A DNA stretch of 64,000 bases from Aggregatibacter actinomycetemcomitans DSM 8324 (GTDB taxonomy: Bacteria; Pseudomonadota; Gammaproteobacteria; Enterobacterales; Pasteurellaceae): assembly GCF_000372365.1 (NCBI RefSeq), contig NZ_AQUU01000003.1:1-64000 (forward strand), given 5' to 3'. Made by a program: the position numbers and the translations under genes. Shown in pieces: positions 21,773 to 31,467 of this stretch (positions are counted from its first letter, which is position 1; every line of letters begins with the position of its first letter). The notes beneath the pieces were generated by a model. The model was not told the DNA's origin, did no database searches, and was given only the letters and a program-made list of their open reading frames with translations.

Positions 21773-22495
21773 ATGCAAAAGGGATTCACTTTGTTGGAAA
21801 TGTTAATAGCATTATTTATTATCAGCCTGTTACTGACACTGGCTTTGCCGGCATGGCAACAGCATTCGCAACAAACTATTCTGCAAAAAGAACAACAAAA
21901 ACTTTATGTCTTTCTTCGTCAAATTCAGGCGCGCGTGGAAAATTCTACGGACATCTGGTTGTTATTGGCAAATCGTGATCCTGTAGGAAAGCGCTGGTGT
22001 TTGACAGCGCAAATTAAAAATAGCCATTTGTGCGATTGCCTAAATCCTGTTGCTTGCCCGCAAAATGTTTCCGCCCATTTTTATTATCCCGCTTTTGCTG
22101 AAACTGTGTTGGTGAGCAAGCGTTATTATCCTTTGGAGTTTACCCGTTTAAGTGGTATTCGGAATACGGCTTCTACCACTTGTTTTGTGCTACAAGCCAA
22201 TCAGCAGCGTACTTTGTTTTCGTTCTTTAATGTGGGCAGTTTGAAATTAAAGGATAACCAATCTTTGAGTGCTTGTGTCAATGATGAAGAATATACGCAA
22301 CAATCCGCGTGCCATTACGGTGGTTGGGCAGATTTACTGGACGAGAAAGAATATGAAATTTCGCAGTTGAGTTTTGATTGGCTGTCGGAACAAAAGGGGA
22401 TTAAAATTCGCCTCAGTGGACGTTTTAAACGACATAAACAGATCGAATATGAAACCTCCATGATCGTGCCTTTATTAAACGGAGCCAAAGAATGA
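21773..22495 (+). CDS. Competence-associated type IV prepilin-like protein (ComO-like)
   Basis: 240 residues from ATG 21773, chosen because AAGGAACG precedes it and it places the prepilin peptidase site KGFTLLEM at residues 3-10, as in type IV pilins and pseudopilins. The hydrophobic helix LIALFIISLLLTLALP follows; the rest is a cysteine-rich extracellular domain (CLTAQ, CDCLNPVAC, CFVLQ). It heads an operon of three pilin-like genes and recC that corresponds to H. influenzae comO-comP-comQ-recC as I recall; the comN gene expected before it is not in this place. Regulated by the CRP-S site at 21686. Confidence 0.75.
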   Translation: MQKGFTLLEMLIALFIISLLLTLALPAWQQHSQQTILQKEQQKLYVFLRQIQARVENSTDIWLLLANRDPVGKRWCLTAQIKNSHLCDCLNPVACPQNVSAHFYYPAFAETVLVSKRYYPLEFTRLSGIRNTASTTCFVLQANQQRTLFSFFNVGSLKLKDNQSLSACVNDEEYTQQSACHYGGWADLLDEKEYEISQLSFDWLSEQKGIKIRLSGRFKRHKQIEYETSMIVPLLNGAKE

Positions 22496-23187
22496 AACGG
22501 CTTCACCGCGGTATGATGACGATGAGCCTGTTATTATTGCTCAGTGCATTTTTGCTGTTAACCATGCTATTTAATGATGATTTATTGCGCCTGTATTCAG
22601 CCATTGCCGGTCAGCGAAATCTTTATGTTGAACAACAGGTTAAATTATTGTCATTAAGTCAATCCACACAACGGGAACGATGTGAACAGGTGCCGATCGA
22701 TGAAAACGGTGATGTGTTTTTAGTACAGTTTTCTTTGGAAGGAACGCCCTTTCCCGATGGCATTCGACATCATATTTGGTGCCAACGTGATAAATTATTT
22801 CAAAAATCACCGGTGAGAAATCTGCATGAAGGCTTGTTAGCGCAATTTATTGCTGAAAGCGGGCTGATGATTTTTCGTGAGCAACTCTCCGGGCCGCCCA
22901 AAAATTCCGTAAGGAAGCAACCGCCTTCCTTATATTGGTTTAACGCCGACGAAACGGAATGGACGCTTGATAAGAATGTGAATGCGGTGATTGTGGCGGA
23001 GGGTGATTTACATATTCGGGGAAAAGGCAAAATCAGCGGGAGTGTGATCACGAAAGGGAAACTAACCTTGGATGAGGATATTAAAGTCACTTATTCCAAA
23101 AGCACCGTTGCGCACATCGTGCAACAGTACAGCCGATGGCGTTTGGCGGAGAACAGTTGGTATGATTTCGCGGTTACGGAAAATTAA
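22492..23187 (+). CDS. Competence pilin-like protein (ComP-like, DUF2572-type)
   Basis: 231 residues. The start ATG overlaps the previous stop by four bases, a sign of translational coupling. The N-terminus KRLHRGMMTMSLLLLLSAFL resembles a prepilin leader with a glycine before the hydrophobic helix, but the glutamate normally at position 5 of the mature pilin is missing, as in some minor pilins. The remainder is extracellular with a beta-rich region (IVAEGDLHIRGKGKISGSVI). Position and size match the H. influenzae competence operon. Needed for DNA uptake by inference from that operon. Confidence 0.65.
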   Translation: MKRLHRGMMTMSLLLLLSAFLLLTMLFNDDLLRLYSAIAGQRNLYVEQQVKLLSLSQSTQRERCEQVPIDENGDVFLVQFSLEGTPFPDGIRHHIWCQRDKLFQKSPVRNLHEGLLAQFIAESGLMIFREQLSGPPKNSVRKQPPSLYWFNADETEWTLDKNVNAVIVAEGDLHIRGKGKISGSVITKGKLTLDEDIKVTYSKSTVAHIVQQYSRWRLAENSWYDFAVTEN

Positions 23188-23464
23188 TTACAAAGGCATG
23201 AGCCTGTTGTCTTTATTGGTTACATTAAGTCTATTCAGCGGGATTTTTCTCACGTTTAACCAATGGGGCAATGTGCAACGAAAAAGTGCGGTGGAAATTT
23301 ATCAGCGTTTTCAAGCCATCCAAATTGCCGAAAATCAGCATCAACGCCGTTTTCTCGGGTTGCCTTGTGAATCACAGGTGCAGCAAAATCAAATTCGTTT
23401 TCAGGTGATTTGTTCGCAAAATCAGGTGTCGGTAAAATATCCTCGCGGTGAAATTAGTTTATAA
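23162..23464 (+). CDS. Competence pilin-like protein (ComQ-like)
   Basis: 100 residues from ATG 23162, which overlaps the preceding gene by 26 bases; longer upstream in-frame extensions look like out-of-frame sequence of that gene. The leader is MISRLRKINYKG followed by the hydrophobic helix MSLLSLLVTLSLFSGIFL, again lacking Glu at position 5. Two cysteines (LPCESQ and VICSQ) are in the short extracellular part. The third pilin-like gene of the operon, directly before recC. Confidence 0.7.
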   Translation: MISRLRKINYKGMSLLSLLVTLSLFSGIFLTFNQWGNVQRKSAVEIYQRFQAIQIAENQHQRRFLGLPCESQVQQNQIRFQVICSQNQVSVKYPRGEISL

Positions 23465-23502
23465 TAGCCCCACTTATGTTAGGGCAAATTTCCGGAGGCG
23501 GC

Positions 23503-26500
23503 GTGTTTACTGTTTATCATTCCAATCAACTTGAGGTGCAAAAAGACATTTTAGTTGAATTAATTCAACGTCAACCGCTGAACAACCCATTACAGCCGGA
23601 AATCGCGTTGGTGCAAAGCCCGGGCATGGCGCAATGGCTGCAACTGCAAATTGCCGGACAAAAAGGTATTGCGGCGAACTTCGCCTTTCCTATGCCCGCC
23701 AGTTTTATCTGGCAACTTTATGCGGAAAACCTGCTCGATGTAGCGCAAAGTAATCAATTTAACAAAAATGCCATGATGTGGCGTTTGGTTCGTTTGATTC
23801 CTCAATATTTACAACAGGATGCGCTGCGCCCTTTGCGTCATTACTTAGCCTATTCCGCCCAATCGGAGCAATTTAAACTTTATCAACTTGCCGGGAAAAT
23901 CGCCGATTTATTCGACCAATATTTGGTTTATCGTCCGGACTGGATTAGCGTCTGGGAACATCAGCAAGACGACGACATTCGCCGACAAATCGAGAGCCAA
24001 TTAAGTCTAAATAATGAACGTTTACTGGCGCAGATTACGCAAAATATCGCATGGCAAGGCATTTTGTGGCGCGCGTTGGTGCGGGCGGTGAAAGCGGATA
24101 CCGGGCTGGATTTGGTACAACACCGCGCCCATTTGCACCAACTGCTGCTAGAAAAACTCCGTGAAAATCGACCGCACTTTTTACCGGAACGCCTGTTTAT
24201 TTTCGGCATTCCCGCCTTGCCGAAAGCCTATTTGGAAATTTTTCAGGCGATCAGCCAATATTGCGATGTGCACTTGTTTTTTAATAATCCCTGCGAGGAA
24301 TATTGGGGCGACATCGTTGATCCGAAATTCGTGGAAAAACTGGCGTTGCGTACTTGCACCGATTATTTTAATCAGGCTGACAAGCCCTTATTATCGGTGG
24401 AACAGGCTACGCAGGCGCAGCAACATTGGGAGCTGACTTATGCGCAGGAAAAATTACAGGTGGGCAATCCCTTATTGGCATCTTGGGGTAAGCCGGGACG
24501 GGATTTTGCCTACTTATTGGCGCAGCTGGAACCCAATGATATTTCCGCCTATGTGGAAATCACGCCGCACAATTTATTAAGCCAAATCCAACACCGTATT
24601 TTGCATTTAACGCCGAACGGCACCACGCCGTTAAACTATCGGGAAAATGACCGCACTTTAACCTTCCATTCCTGCCACAGCTTGATGCGCGAAGTGGAAG
24701 TGTTGCAGGATTACCTGCTGCATTTGTTGCAACAGGAACCCGATTTAACTCCGAAAGACATTATCGTGATGGTGGCGGATATTGATAAATACACGCCCTA
24801 TATCCGCGCCGTGTTCGGGCAAAATGTAACGCTGCAGACCGCTATTCCGTTTTCTATTTCCGATAATAAGTTATCGGAGAATAATGTGATTATCGCCGGT
24901 TTTCTGACCTTATTGCAGCTGCAAGAAAGCACGTTTAGTGCAGAAGACGTGCTGGCATTGCTTGATGTGCCGGCAATTCGCCAACGCTTTAATATTGAAT
25001 TGCAGGATTTGGCGCAAATTCGCGATTGGGTGAAAAATGCCGGCGTGCGTTTCGGCTTGGCAAAAAATGATGAGGCGGAAAGTAACTACAATTCATGGCA
25101 GGCGGGCTTGGAGCGAATGTTGTTGGGCTATGCCTTGCGTGAAGAAAACGGCATTTGGCAAGACAGCCTCGGGCTGGATAACAGTTTCGGCTTAAAAGGG
25201 CAGCTGGCGGGGCAATTGTCGGCATTTTTAGCGGCGTTATTTGACTGGTTCCAAACGCTGCAAAACCGTTATTCCGTTGAACAATGGCAACAGCATTTAC
25301 TGGCGCTCACCGATAAATTCTTCGCCGCCACGGCGGAAACCGACGAAACCCTGTTTTATATTAAAGAGGTGATCCGACAATTTGCCGAACAGTTAGCGGA
25401 GGTGCATTTTAGCGACGCGTTGGGCGTGGATGTGGTGGCGGATGTCATGAATAATGCGTTGGAGGAAAATCCGAACCATTACCGCTTCCTCGCCGGCAGA
25501 GTGAATTTTTGTACATTGCTGCCGATGCGCTCCATTCCGTTCAAAGTGGTTTGCCTGCTCGGTATGAACGACGGCGAATACCCGCGCCAACAAGCGCCGA
25601 ACAGTTTCGATTTAATGCAATATCACCGCTTAAAAGGCGATCGTGCCCGTCGCGATGACGATCGTTATTTGTTCCTTGAAGCCTTGCTGTCGGCGCAGGA
25701 TTATTTGTACATCAGCTACATCGGGCGTTCCATCGCCGATAATCAGGAACGGGAGCCATCAGTGCTGGTGAGTCAGTTGCTGGATTACATCGTGGAAAAT
25801 CTGCCGGCGGAAAATATCTCAGTGGGAAATCTCAAGTGGCGCGAACGACTGGTTCAACAACATGGCATGACCGCGTTCAGTCGTAAAAACTTTGAAAAAA
25901 ACGACTGCACTTTTATGCAATCTTTCGCGCAACAGTGGCTACCTTTGGCAAATTCGCAGGTAAATCAAACCTTGCAGGATTTTATTCAGCCGATGATGGC
26001 GGATGCGGAGCCGGAAAATGAAATTGAGTTTTCCCGCTTGGTGGCGTTTGTGAAAAATCCGGTGAAATTTTTCTTTGAAAAACGCCTTGGCGTGAATTTC
26101 TCCGAACAGGAAGAAAGCATTGCCGACAGCGAAAATTTCGCCTTGGATAATGCCTTGGAAAAATACGCCATTCATGCGGATTTGGTGGAAGCGGACGAGC
26201 AGCAAACCGACGCGTTTTTTGCGCGTCTGAAAGTCAAAGGCGTGTTGCCGCGCGGGGAGTTCTCCGCCATTTATGCCAATCAGTTGCTGGCGGATGTGGC
26301 GGAATTCAAAGGCAAGATCGCCGATTATGTAAGCCAAACTCCGCAAAGCCGTTTTGTGCAATTCACCGTGCCGACCCAAGAGGGTGACATGACGTTGTCG
26401 GGCAACATTTCCCATTTATACGGTGAAAATTTACAGCGCGCTACTTGGCGCATGGCGACGGTAAAAGATAAAGATCGTATTGAAGCTTGGCTTTATCACT

Positions 26501-26892
26501 TATTGTTGTGCGCCACGCAGGAACAGCCGACGGAATCGCTTTTCCAGGGGAAAGATCAGCGCGTGCGGTTTAATGTGTTGCCTCAACAGGACGCCGTTGC
26601 CCAACTGCAAATTTATGTGGAAAGTTATTTGGCGGGGCGGACGCAATTACAGCTGGTTCCGACCACAAACCTTGAAGCGTATTTGAAGTTGATTGCCGAT
26701 GAAAGTGCGGTGGATATTGACAAGTGTTTTTCCCTGTTAAATAAAATCGCTATGAGCGATGAGCGTTCGCCTGGCGATTTATATTGGCGGCGCGTACTGG
26801 TGCAAACGCAGGAATTGGATTTGAATTGGATCAATCGGCAGGTAAACGCTTGGTTTGCGCCGATGTTGCAAGCTATCAAAAGGGAAAAATAG
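23503..26892 (+). CDS. recC: Exodeoxyribonuclease V gamma chain RecC
   Basis: Subunit of the RecBCD helicase-nuclease that repairs double-strand breaks and recognises Chi. The 1129-residue protein starts at GTG 23503 (VFTVYHSNQLEVQKDILVEL), with CGGAGG just upstream; an upstream frame start at 23476 is less likely. The family length is about 1120. Motifs seen include LVQSPGMAQWLQLQIA near the N-terminus and LLGMNDGEYPRQ. It ends the competence operon, so recombination and DNA uptake could be expressed together, as in H. influenzae. Confidence 0.95.
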   Translation: MFTVYHSNQLEVQKDILVELIQRQPLNNPLQPEIALVQSPGMAQWLQLQIAGQKGIAANFAFPMPASFIWQLYAENLLDVAQSNQFNKNAMMWRLVRLIPQYLQQDALRPLRHYLAYSAQSEQFKLYQLAGKIADLFDQYLVYRPDWISVWEHQQDDDIRRQIESQLSLNNERLLAQITQNIAWQGILWRALVRAVKADTGLDLVQHRAHLHQLLLEKLRENRPHFLPERLFIFGIPALPKAYLEIFQAISQYCDVHLFFNNPCEEYWGDIVDPKFVEKLALRTCTDYFNQADKPLLSVEQATQAQQHWELTYAQEKLQVGNPLLASWGKPGRDFAYLLAQLEPNDISAYVEITPHNLLSQIQHRILHLTPNGTTPLNYRENDRTLTFHSCHSLMREVEVLQDYLLHLLQQEPDLTPKDIIVMVADIDKYTPYIRAVFGQNVTLQTAIPFSISDNKLSENNVIIAGFLTLLQLQESTFSAEDVLALLDVPAIRQRFNIELQDLAQIRDWVKNAGVRFGLAKNDEAESNYNSWQAGLERMLLGYALREENGIWQDSLGLDNSFGLKGQLAGQLSAFLAALFDWFQTLQNRYSVEQWQQHLLALTDKFFAATAETDETLFYIKEVIRQFAEQLAEVHFSDALGVDVVADVMNNALEENPNHYRFLAGRVNFCTLLPMRSIPFKVVCLLGMNDGEYPRQQAPNSFDLMQYHRLKGDRARRDDDRYLFLEALLSAQDYLYISYIGRSIADNQEREPSVLVSQLLDYIVENLPAENISVGNLKWRERLVQQHGMTAFSRKNFEKNDCTFMQSFAQQWLPLANSQVNQTLQDFIQPMMADAEPENEIEFSRLVAFVKNPVKFFFEKRLGVNFSEQEESIADSENFALDNALEKYAIHADLVEADEQQTDAFFARLKVKGVLPRGEFSAIYANQLLADVAEFKGKIADYVSQTPQSRFVQFTVPTQEGDMTLSGNISHLYGENLQRATWRMATVKDKDRIEAWLYHLLLCATQEQPTESLFQGKDQRVRFNVLPQQDAVAQLQIYVESYLAGRTQLQLVPTTNLEAYLKLIADESAVDIDKCFSLLNKIAMSDERSPGDLYWRRVLVQTQELDLNWINRQVNAWFAPMLQAIKREK

Positions 26893-26893
26893 C

Positions 26894-27337
26894 CTATAAA
26901 TACGCCGCCATCACCACGGCATTTTCCCGTTTGCCGTCGGGGGTGGGATAATAATTTTTGCGAATATCCACCTGATTAAAGCCCAGCGAATCATACAGCG
27001 CTTGGGCTTTTTTATTGGATTCGCGCACTTCTAGCCACAAGGTCAGAATGCTTTTTTGTTTTAATTGTGTCATCAGCTCGCTTAATAAGCGGCGCCCCAG
27101 CCCCAATCCCTGCTGTTGCGGATTCACGGCGATATTAAACAGCGTGGCTTCATCCAACACCGTTTGGCAAATGGCAAAGCCGTCGATTCGGCTTTCTTCG
27201 CCGATTTTCAAATTGAGGTAACGTTCGCCCTGATTATTTTTCAGTGTGCCTAAGCTCCAAGGCACCGCGTGTGCCGCCTGCTCAATGAGATAAAGACGAT
27301 CAAAATCCGAGGGTTCAATAGGAGAAATGTGTATCAC
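26894..27337 (-). CDS. rimI: Ribosomal protein S18 alanine N-acetyltransferase RimI
   Basis: GNAT-fold enzyme of 147 residues that acetylates the N-terminal alanine of S18. The acetyl-CoA binding loop QQGLGLGRRLL (about residues 74-84) and the C-terminal ESNKKAQALYDSLGFNQVDIRKNYY are typical. It is downstream of holD on the minus strand, nine bases apart, as in many gammaproteobacteria. Its stop is convergent with the recC stop, with only one base between. Confidence 0.92.
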   Translation of the reverse strand: MIHISPIEPSDFDRLYLIEQAAHAVPWSLGTLKNNQGERYLNLKIGEESRIDGFAICQTVLDEATLFNIAVNPQQQGLGLGRRLLSELMTQLKQKSILTLWLEVRESNKKAQALYDSLGFNQVDIRKNYYPTPDGKRENAVVMAAYL

Positions 27338-27346
27338 GGCGAATCC

Positions 27347-27784
27347 TTACTTTATCGGTGCGGATTGCTGAATTTGCCGCCAGAGTTGGCGTTTCGCCTG
27401 CGGATCATGTTTAAACGCGGCGAGATCGACGGATTGCCAGACATTCAACGGCTGTTGCAGCCCGCTTAAAGTGCGGTGGATTTCGTCGGCGTTTTTATGG
27501 AGTAGCCAATAATTGACGGTGTGGTTGACTTGCAAATAGGCAAGCTGCTCAAAGGTGATATTCAGCACTTGCGTGCTATCAAGTGTGAGACCGCGCAACA
27601 GATCCTGTATGATGGGTTGTTGCAACAGATTTTGGTGGCTCACGATAACCAAACGAACCGATTCGGGCACGGCGATATTAATCGCGCCTTTTAAGGCTTC
27701 AGGGCGCACCAATTGCCATTGGCTGATGCCCATTTGCTGCAATAATAAATCTCGGCGGGAAGTGTGTCGGCGCGTTTCTTGCAT
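27347..27784 (-). CDS. holD: DNA polymerase III psi subunit
   Basis: Psi joins chi to the clamp loader and helps it act on SSB-coated DNA. The N-terminus TSRRDLLLQQMGISQWQLVRP aligns with E. coli HolD (MTSRRDWQLQQLGITQWSLRRP as I remember it). The ATG at 27784 gives 145 residues; a TTG at 27796 would add four. It shares a short divergent promoter region with rsmC and is followed by rimI, the same pair order as E. coli holD-rimI. Confidence 0.85.
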   Translation of the reverse strand: MQETRRHTSRRDLLLQQMGISQWQLVRPEALKGAINIAVPESVRLVIVSHQNLLQQPIIQDLLRGLTLDSTQVLNITFEQLAYLQVNHTVNYWLLHKNADEIHRTLSGLQQPLNVWQSVDLAAFKHDPQAKRQLWRQIQQSAPIK

Positions 27785-27851
27785 ATCTAAAATCAATTCA
27801 ATCCAGTATAATGAGCGCCCATTTTAACCAATAAGCCATAGGATTAATAGC

Positions 27852-28856
27852 GTGATTTGTGCAGAAAGCGAAGTGTTGGAACGGCATTTGGATTTTTTAA
27901 GCGGGAAGTCTCTGCTGCTCACCGGGGCGGCGAACGATGATTTTCTTGCCGATTTACAGCGTCAGGGATTCAACGCCCGCACATGGAGCTGGTATTTTGA
28001 CTACGCCAACCGACAACACCAAACGCCACAAAGTGCGGTGGATTTTTCCCTTGAATTTCATGGCAGCGCCGATGTGATCCTGTTTTATTGGACGAAGAAT
28101 AAACAGGAATGCCATTTCCAGCTCATGCAGCTTCTCTCACAATGCACCGCCGGGCAGGAAGTTTTACTGGTGGGCGAAAATCGTAGTGGTGTGCGTTCCG
28201 CCGAAAAAATGCTTGCCGATTACGGCGATATTCACAAAATCGACTCCGCCCGCCGTTGCAGTCTGTATCATTTTCAGTTAAAAAATCCACCGCACTTTGA
28301 ACTGAAAACTTTCTGGAAATCCTATCAATCGCCACAAATTGCCGATTTAACTATCTATGCGTTGCCCGGCGTATTCAGCGCCGCCGAACTGGATGGCGGC
28401 ACGGCATTATTGCTTTCTACGCTAAAAAACATCGCAGGCGAGGTGTTGGACGTGGGCTGCGGCGCGGGAGTGATCGGCAGTTATATTCAACGGCACAACC
28501 CGAACACCCGATTAATCATGACAGATATTCATGCCTTGGCGTTGGCTTCCGCAAAGCGCACTTTACAGGAAAATCGGCTACAGGGAACAGTGGTTGCCAG
28601 TGATGTGTTTTCCCATGTTGACGGCAAATTCGATCTGATCATTTCCAACCCGCCGTTTCATGACGGCATTGACACCGCTTACACCGCCGTTAACGAACTG
28701 ATAAAACAGGCAAAATGGCATTTGAAACCGGGCGGTGAGCTGCGCATCGTGGCAAATGCGTTTCTGCCTTACGCCGACTGGCTGAATCAACATTTCGGCA
28801 GTCATGACGTCCTGGCGAGAAATAACAAGTTTAAGGTATATTCAGTGCGCAGATGA
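27852..28856 (+). CDS. rsmC: 16S rRNA guanine-1207 N2-methyltransferase RsmC
   Basis: Methylates G1207 of 16S rRNA in the 30S subunit. The 334-residue protein begins at GTG 27852 (VICAESEVLERHLDFLSGKS). It has the duplicated methyltransferase fold of this family, with the active C-terminal copy carrying VLDVGCGAGVIG (about residues 199-210) and the catalytic NPPFHDGIDTAY motif. Divergent from holD. Length agrees with relatives (about 330-340). Confidence 0.93.
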   Translation: MICAESEVLERHLDFLSGKSLLLTGAANDDFLADLQRQGFNARTWSWYFDYANRQHQTPQSAVDFSLEFHGSADVILFYWTKNKQECHFQLMQLLSQCTAGQEVLLVGENRSGVRSAEKMLADYGDIHKIDSARRCSLYHFQLKNPPHFELKTFWKSYQSPQIADLTIYALPGVFSAAELDGGTALLLSTLKNIAGEVLDVGCGAGVIGSYIQRHNPNTRLIMTDIHALALASAKRTLQENRLQGTVVASDVFSHVDGKFDLIISNPPFHDGIDTAYTAVNELIKQAKWHLKPGGELRIVANAFLPYADWLNQHFGSHDVLARNNKFKVYSVRR

Positions 28857-28880
28857 GTTAAGTGTGCACGAAATTCCGCT

Positions 28881-28899
28881 GGCTTAGCGAAGCCTTTTA
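28881..28899 (+). terminator. Weak terminator after rsmC
   Basis: GGCTT (28881-28885), loop AGCG, AAGCC (28890-28894), then TTTTA. The stem is only five bases, so confidence is limited. Confidence 0.4.
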
Positions 28900-28942
28900 G
28901 TTAGAATTCTACTTATTATTTAAGACACTTCCGGCGAATAAT

Positions 28943-29235
28943 ATGAATCTTCTTAAAATCGCCCAACAGGTTATTGAAAAACTTGGCGACAAAGAAAATA
29001 TTGTGACAGCTACCCACTGCGCCATGCGTTGGCGCGTTGTTCTGAATAACAAAAGCAAAGTTGACAAGGCATTGACAACATTGAGGGTGTAAAAGTGCAG
29101 TTTGCCGTAGCAGGACAATATCAGATTATTTTCGGTTGCGGCACGATGAATAAGGTCCACGCCGAATTGATTAAATGGCCCGGTATGCTGCTTTCTTTAT
29201 TTTCTTCAGTCTTTCCACGCCCCTTCAAATGCTAA
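28943..29235 (+). pseudogene. Remnant of a PTS EIIBC permease (sucrose/trehalose type), EIIB domain only
   Basis: The frame from ATG 28943 encodes the N-terminus of a glucose-family EIIB domain (MNLLKIAQQVIEKLGDKENI, THCAMRWRVVL with the phosphorylated cysteine). It hits a stop at about 29092. The reading then continues in a second frame as DNIEGVKVQFAVAGQYQIIF and GTMNKVHAELIKW, the rest of the EIIB domain, before ending at 29235. A small deletion near 29075 therefore broke the gene, and the whole EIIC part is gone. No intact sugar-specific gene follows. Confidence 0.8.
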
Positions 29236-29472
29236 AAATGTAATTTAGATTTGTTCCATTAAAGCGCGAATCTGCAAACAGGTTGGTACTTTTCTGATAA
29301 TGAAAAACGCTTTGTAAGACGACCGCACTTGGTGTAAATTCTTTTCCGCACTTACTCAGAAATAAGCGTATTACATGGATTACAATAAAAAATCCTTGTC
29401 GTATTTTGGACATTCCCTATTAGGAATAAAAAAACACTGAAAAAATGCACCGCACTTTTAGAGGAGATGCAA

Positions 29473-30015
29473 ATGAAAAAATTATTTTTACTCGGATTAA
29501 CCCTGTCTTTTTTGAGCGGCTGTACGCTCACGGATTTAATAGACAATGGTAAAATTACCCAACGCAAAGTGAGCGGGGAATGGCAATGTACCAGTATTTA
29601 CCCTGAACACAATTTAACAACCGTAAATAATCTGCGCTTAAATCGGGATGGCACGTTGGTGAATAACCGCACCATTATTGAACCTATTGATAAGCCATTT
29701 TTTGTGTATGAAATCACGGGCACGGGAACATGGCAGCTAAGTGAACTTGATCACAAATTGACCTATACGTTTACCACTAATTGGGTACAACGTAGGCATA
29801 CGGAAGAGGCTTTGGACGCCATTAAAAAGGATTCCAGATATAAACTTTATGAAGAAAATTTGTTTAAGAAATACAGTAAGCGCGTGAATAAATCGAACAC
29901 GATTAATTTTGTGATTAGCTCACTGACACGCGATATGGAGCTTGGCAGAGATATGATGACTTTAACGCAAAAAACAGCACAAAAAAGCTACACCACAGCT
30001 TGCGTTCGCCAATAA
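29473..30015 (+). CDS. Uncharacterised lipoprotein
   Basis: 180 residues from ATG 29473; AGGAG at 29461-29465 gives good spacing for this start but not for the ATG at 29467. The signal peptide MKKLFLLGLTLSFLSGC ends in lipobox LSGC. The mature part starts TLTDLIDNGKITQRKVSGEW and has a beta-rich domain with one further cysteine early (WQCTSIYPE) and one at the end (CVRQ). I do not recognise the family. An uptake signal lies in the upstream gap at 29448-29458. Confidence 0.65.
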   Translation: MKKLFLLGLTLSFLSGCTLTDLIDNGKITQRKVSGEWQCTSIYPEHNLTTVNNLRLNRDGTLVNNRTIIEPIDKPFFVYEITGTGTWQLSELDHKLTYTFTTNWVQRRHTEEALDAIKKDSRYKLYEENLFKKYSKRVNKSNTINFVISSLTRDMELGRDMMTLTQKTAQKSYTTACVRQ

Positions 30016-30149
30016 CACCGACAAATACTGCCGAGTGAAAAATTTTCATAATTAGAATGAAAAAAAACACATCCGGCGTTATTAAGATTTTATTGCGAAA
30101 TTGAGTACAATAGACCGCAGTTCCAATTCACTACTAAGAGGAGAACACC

Positions 30150-31412
30150 ATGTTTAAAAAAAGTATGAACATCGCCGATTACGATCCCGTGTTATGGCAA
30201 GCTATTCAAAATGAAAACCGCCGCCAGGAAGAACATATCGAATTAATCGCTTCTGAAAACTATGCCAGCCCGCGCGTCATGCAAGCGCAAGGTTCCCAAT
30301 TCACCAACAAATATGCGGAAGGCTACCCGGGCAAGCGTTATTATGGCGGTTGTGAATACGCGGACATTGTGGAACAGCTCGCCATTGATCGTACGAAAGA
30401 ATTATTCGGCGCCGATTATGTGAATGTGCAACCGCACTCCGGCTCGCAAGCCAATGCGGCAGTTTATATGGCGTTACTCAATCCGGGCGATACCATTTTA
30501 GGCATGAGCTTAGCGCACGGCGGTCACTTAACCCACGGTGCGTCCGTGAGTTTCTCCGGCAAGATTTATCACGCGGAACAATACGGCATTACCGACGAAG
30601 GGTTAATCGACTATGATGCGTTACGCAAACAAGCCCATGACGTGAAACCGAAAATGATCGTGGGCGGATTCTCCGCGTATTCTCAAGTGGTGGATTGGAA
30701 AAAAATGCGTGAAATCGCCGATGAAGTGGGCGCGTATTTATTCGTGGATATGGCGCACGTTGCGGGTTTAATCGCTGCGGGTATTTACCCGAATCCATTG
30801 CCGTACGCTCATGTGGTGACCACTACTACCCACAAAACCTTAGGCGGTCCGCGTGGTGGTTTGATTCTTTCTTCTTGTGGTGATGAAGAAGTCTATAAAA
30901 AACTCAACAGCGCCGTTTTCCCGGCTGGTCAGGGCGGTCCGTTGGTGCACATTATCGCGGCGAAAGCGGTGTGCTTCAAAGAAGCCTTGGAGCCGGAATA
31001 CAAAGTGTATCAACAAAATGTGTTGAAAAACGCCAAAGCCATGGTGGAAGTGTTCAAACAACGCGGTTATAAAGTCGTTTCCAATGGCACTGAAAACCAC
31101 TTGTTCTTAGTGGATTTAGTCAGCCACGGATTAACCGGTAAAGCCGCCGATGCCGCATTAGGCAAAGCCAACATCACGGTAAATAAAAATTCCGTACCGA
31201 ACGACCCACAAAAACCGTTCATCACTTCCGGTATCCGTGTGGGCACGCCTTCCGTCACCCGTCGCGGTTTCAACGAAGCGGACGTGAAAGAACTTGCCGG
31301 CTGGATGTGTGACGTATTAGACGCCATCGGCAAAGATAACGAAGCCCAAGTGATTGCCGACACCAAAGACAAAGTCTTGGCAATTTGTAAACGTCTTCCG
31401 GTTTACGCGTAA
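30150..31412 (+). CDS. glyA: Serine hydroxymethyltransferase
   Basis: PLP enzyme that converts serine and tetrahydrofolate to glycine and methylene-tetrahydrofolate, the main one-carbon source. The 420-residue protein has the expected length. The PLP lysine is in [15 protein letters not shown] (about residue 230). GAGGAGA precedes ATG 30150. In A. actinomycetemcomitans glyA lies immediately upstream of the leukotoxin operon, which anchors the species assignment. Confidence 0.97.
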   Translation: MFKKSMNIADYDPVLWQAIQNENRRQEEHIELIASENYASPRVMQAQGSQFTNKYAEGYPGKRYYGGCEYADIVEQLAIDRTKELFGADYVNVQPHSGSQANAAVYMALLNPGDTILGMSLAHGGHLTHGASVSFSGKIYHAEQYGITDEGLIDYDALRKQAHDVKPKMIVGGFSAYSQVVDWKKMREIADEVGAYLFVDMAHVAGLIAAGIYPNPLPYAHVVTTTTHKTLGGPRGGLILSSCGDEEVYKKLNSAVFPAGQGGPLVHIIAAKAVCFKEALEPEYKVYQQNVLKNAKAMVEVFKQRGYKVVSNGTENHLFLVDLVSHGLTGKAADAALGKANITVNKNSVPNDPQKPFITSGIRVGTPSVTRRGFNEADVKELAGWMCDVLDAIGKDNEAQVIADTKDKVLAICKRLPVYA

Positions 31413-31433
31413 TTTTAATCAAATGAAAAAAAC

Positions 31434-31467
31434 AAAGCGGTAATGAAAATTGCCGCTTTTTCTTTTT
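31434..31467 (+). terminator. Terminator after glyA
   Basis: AAAGCGGTAA (31434-31443) pairs with TTGCCGCTTT (31450-31459), with one G-T pair, followed by TTTCTTTTT. It separates glyA from the leukotoxin control region. Confidence 0.85.
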
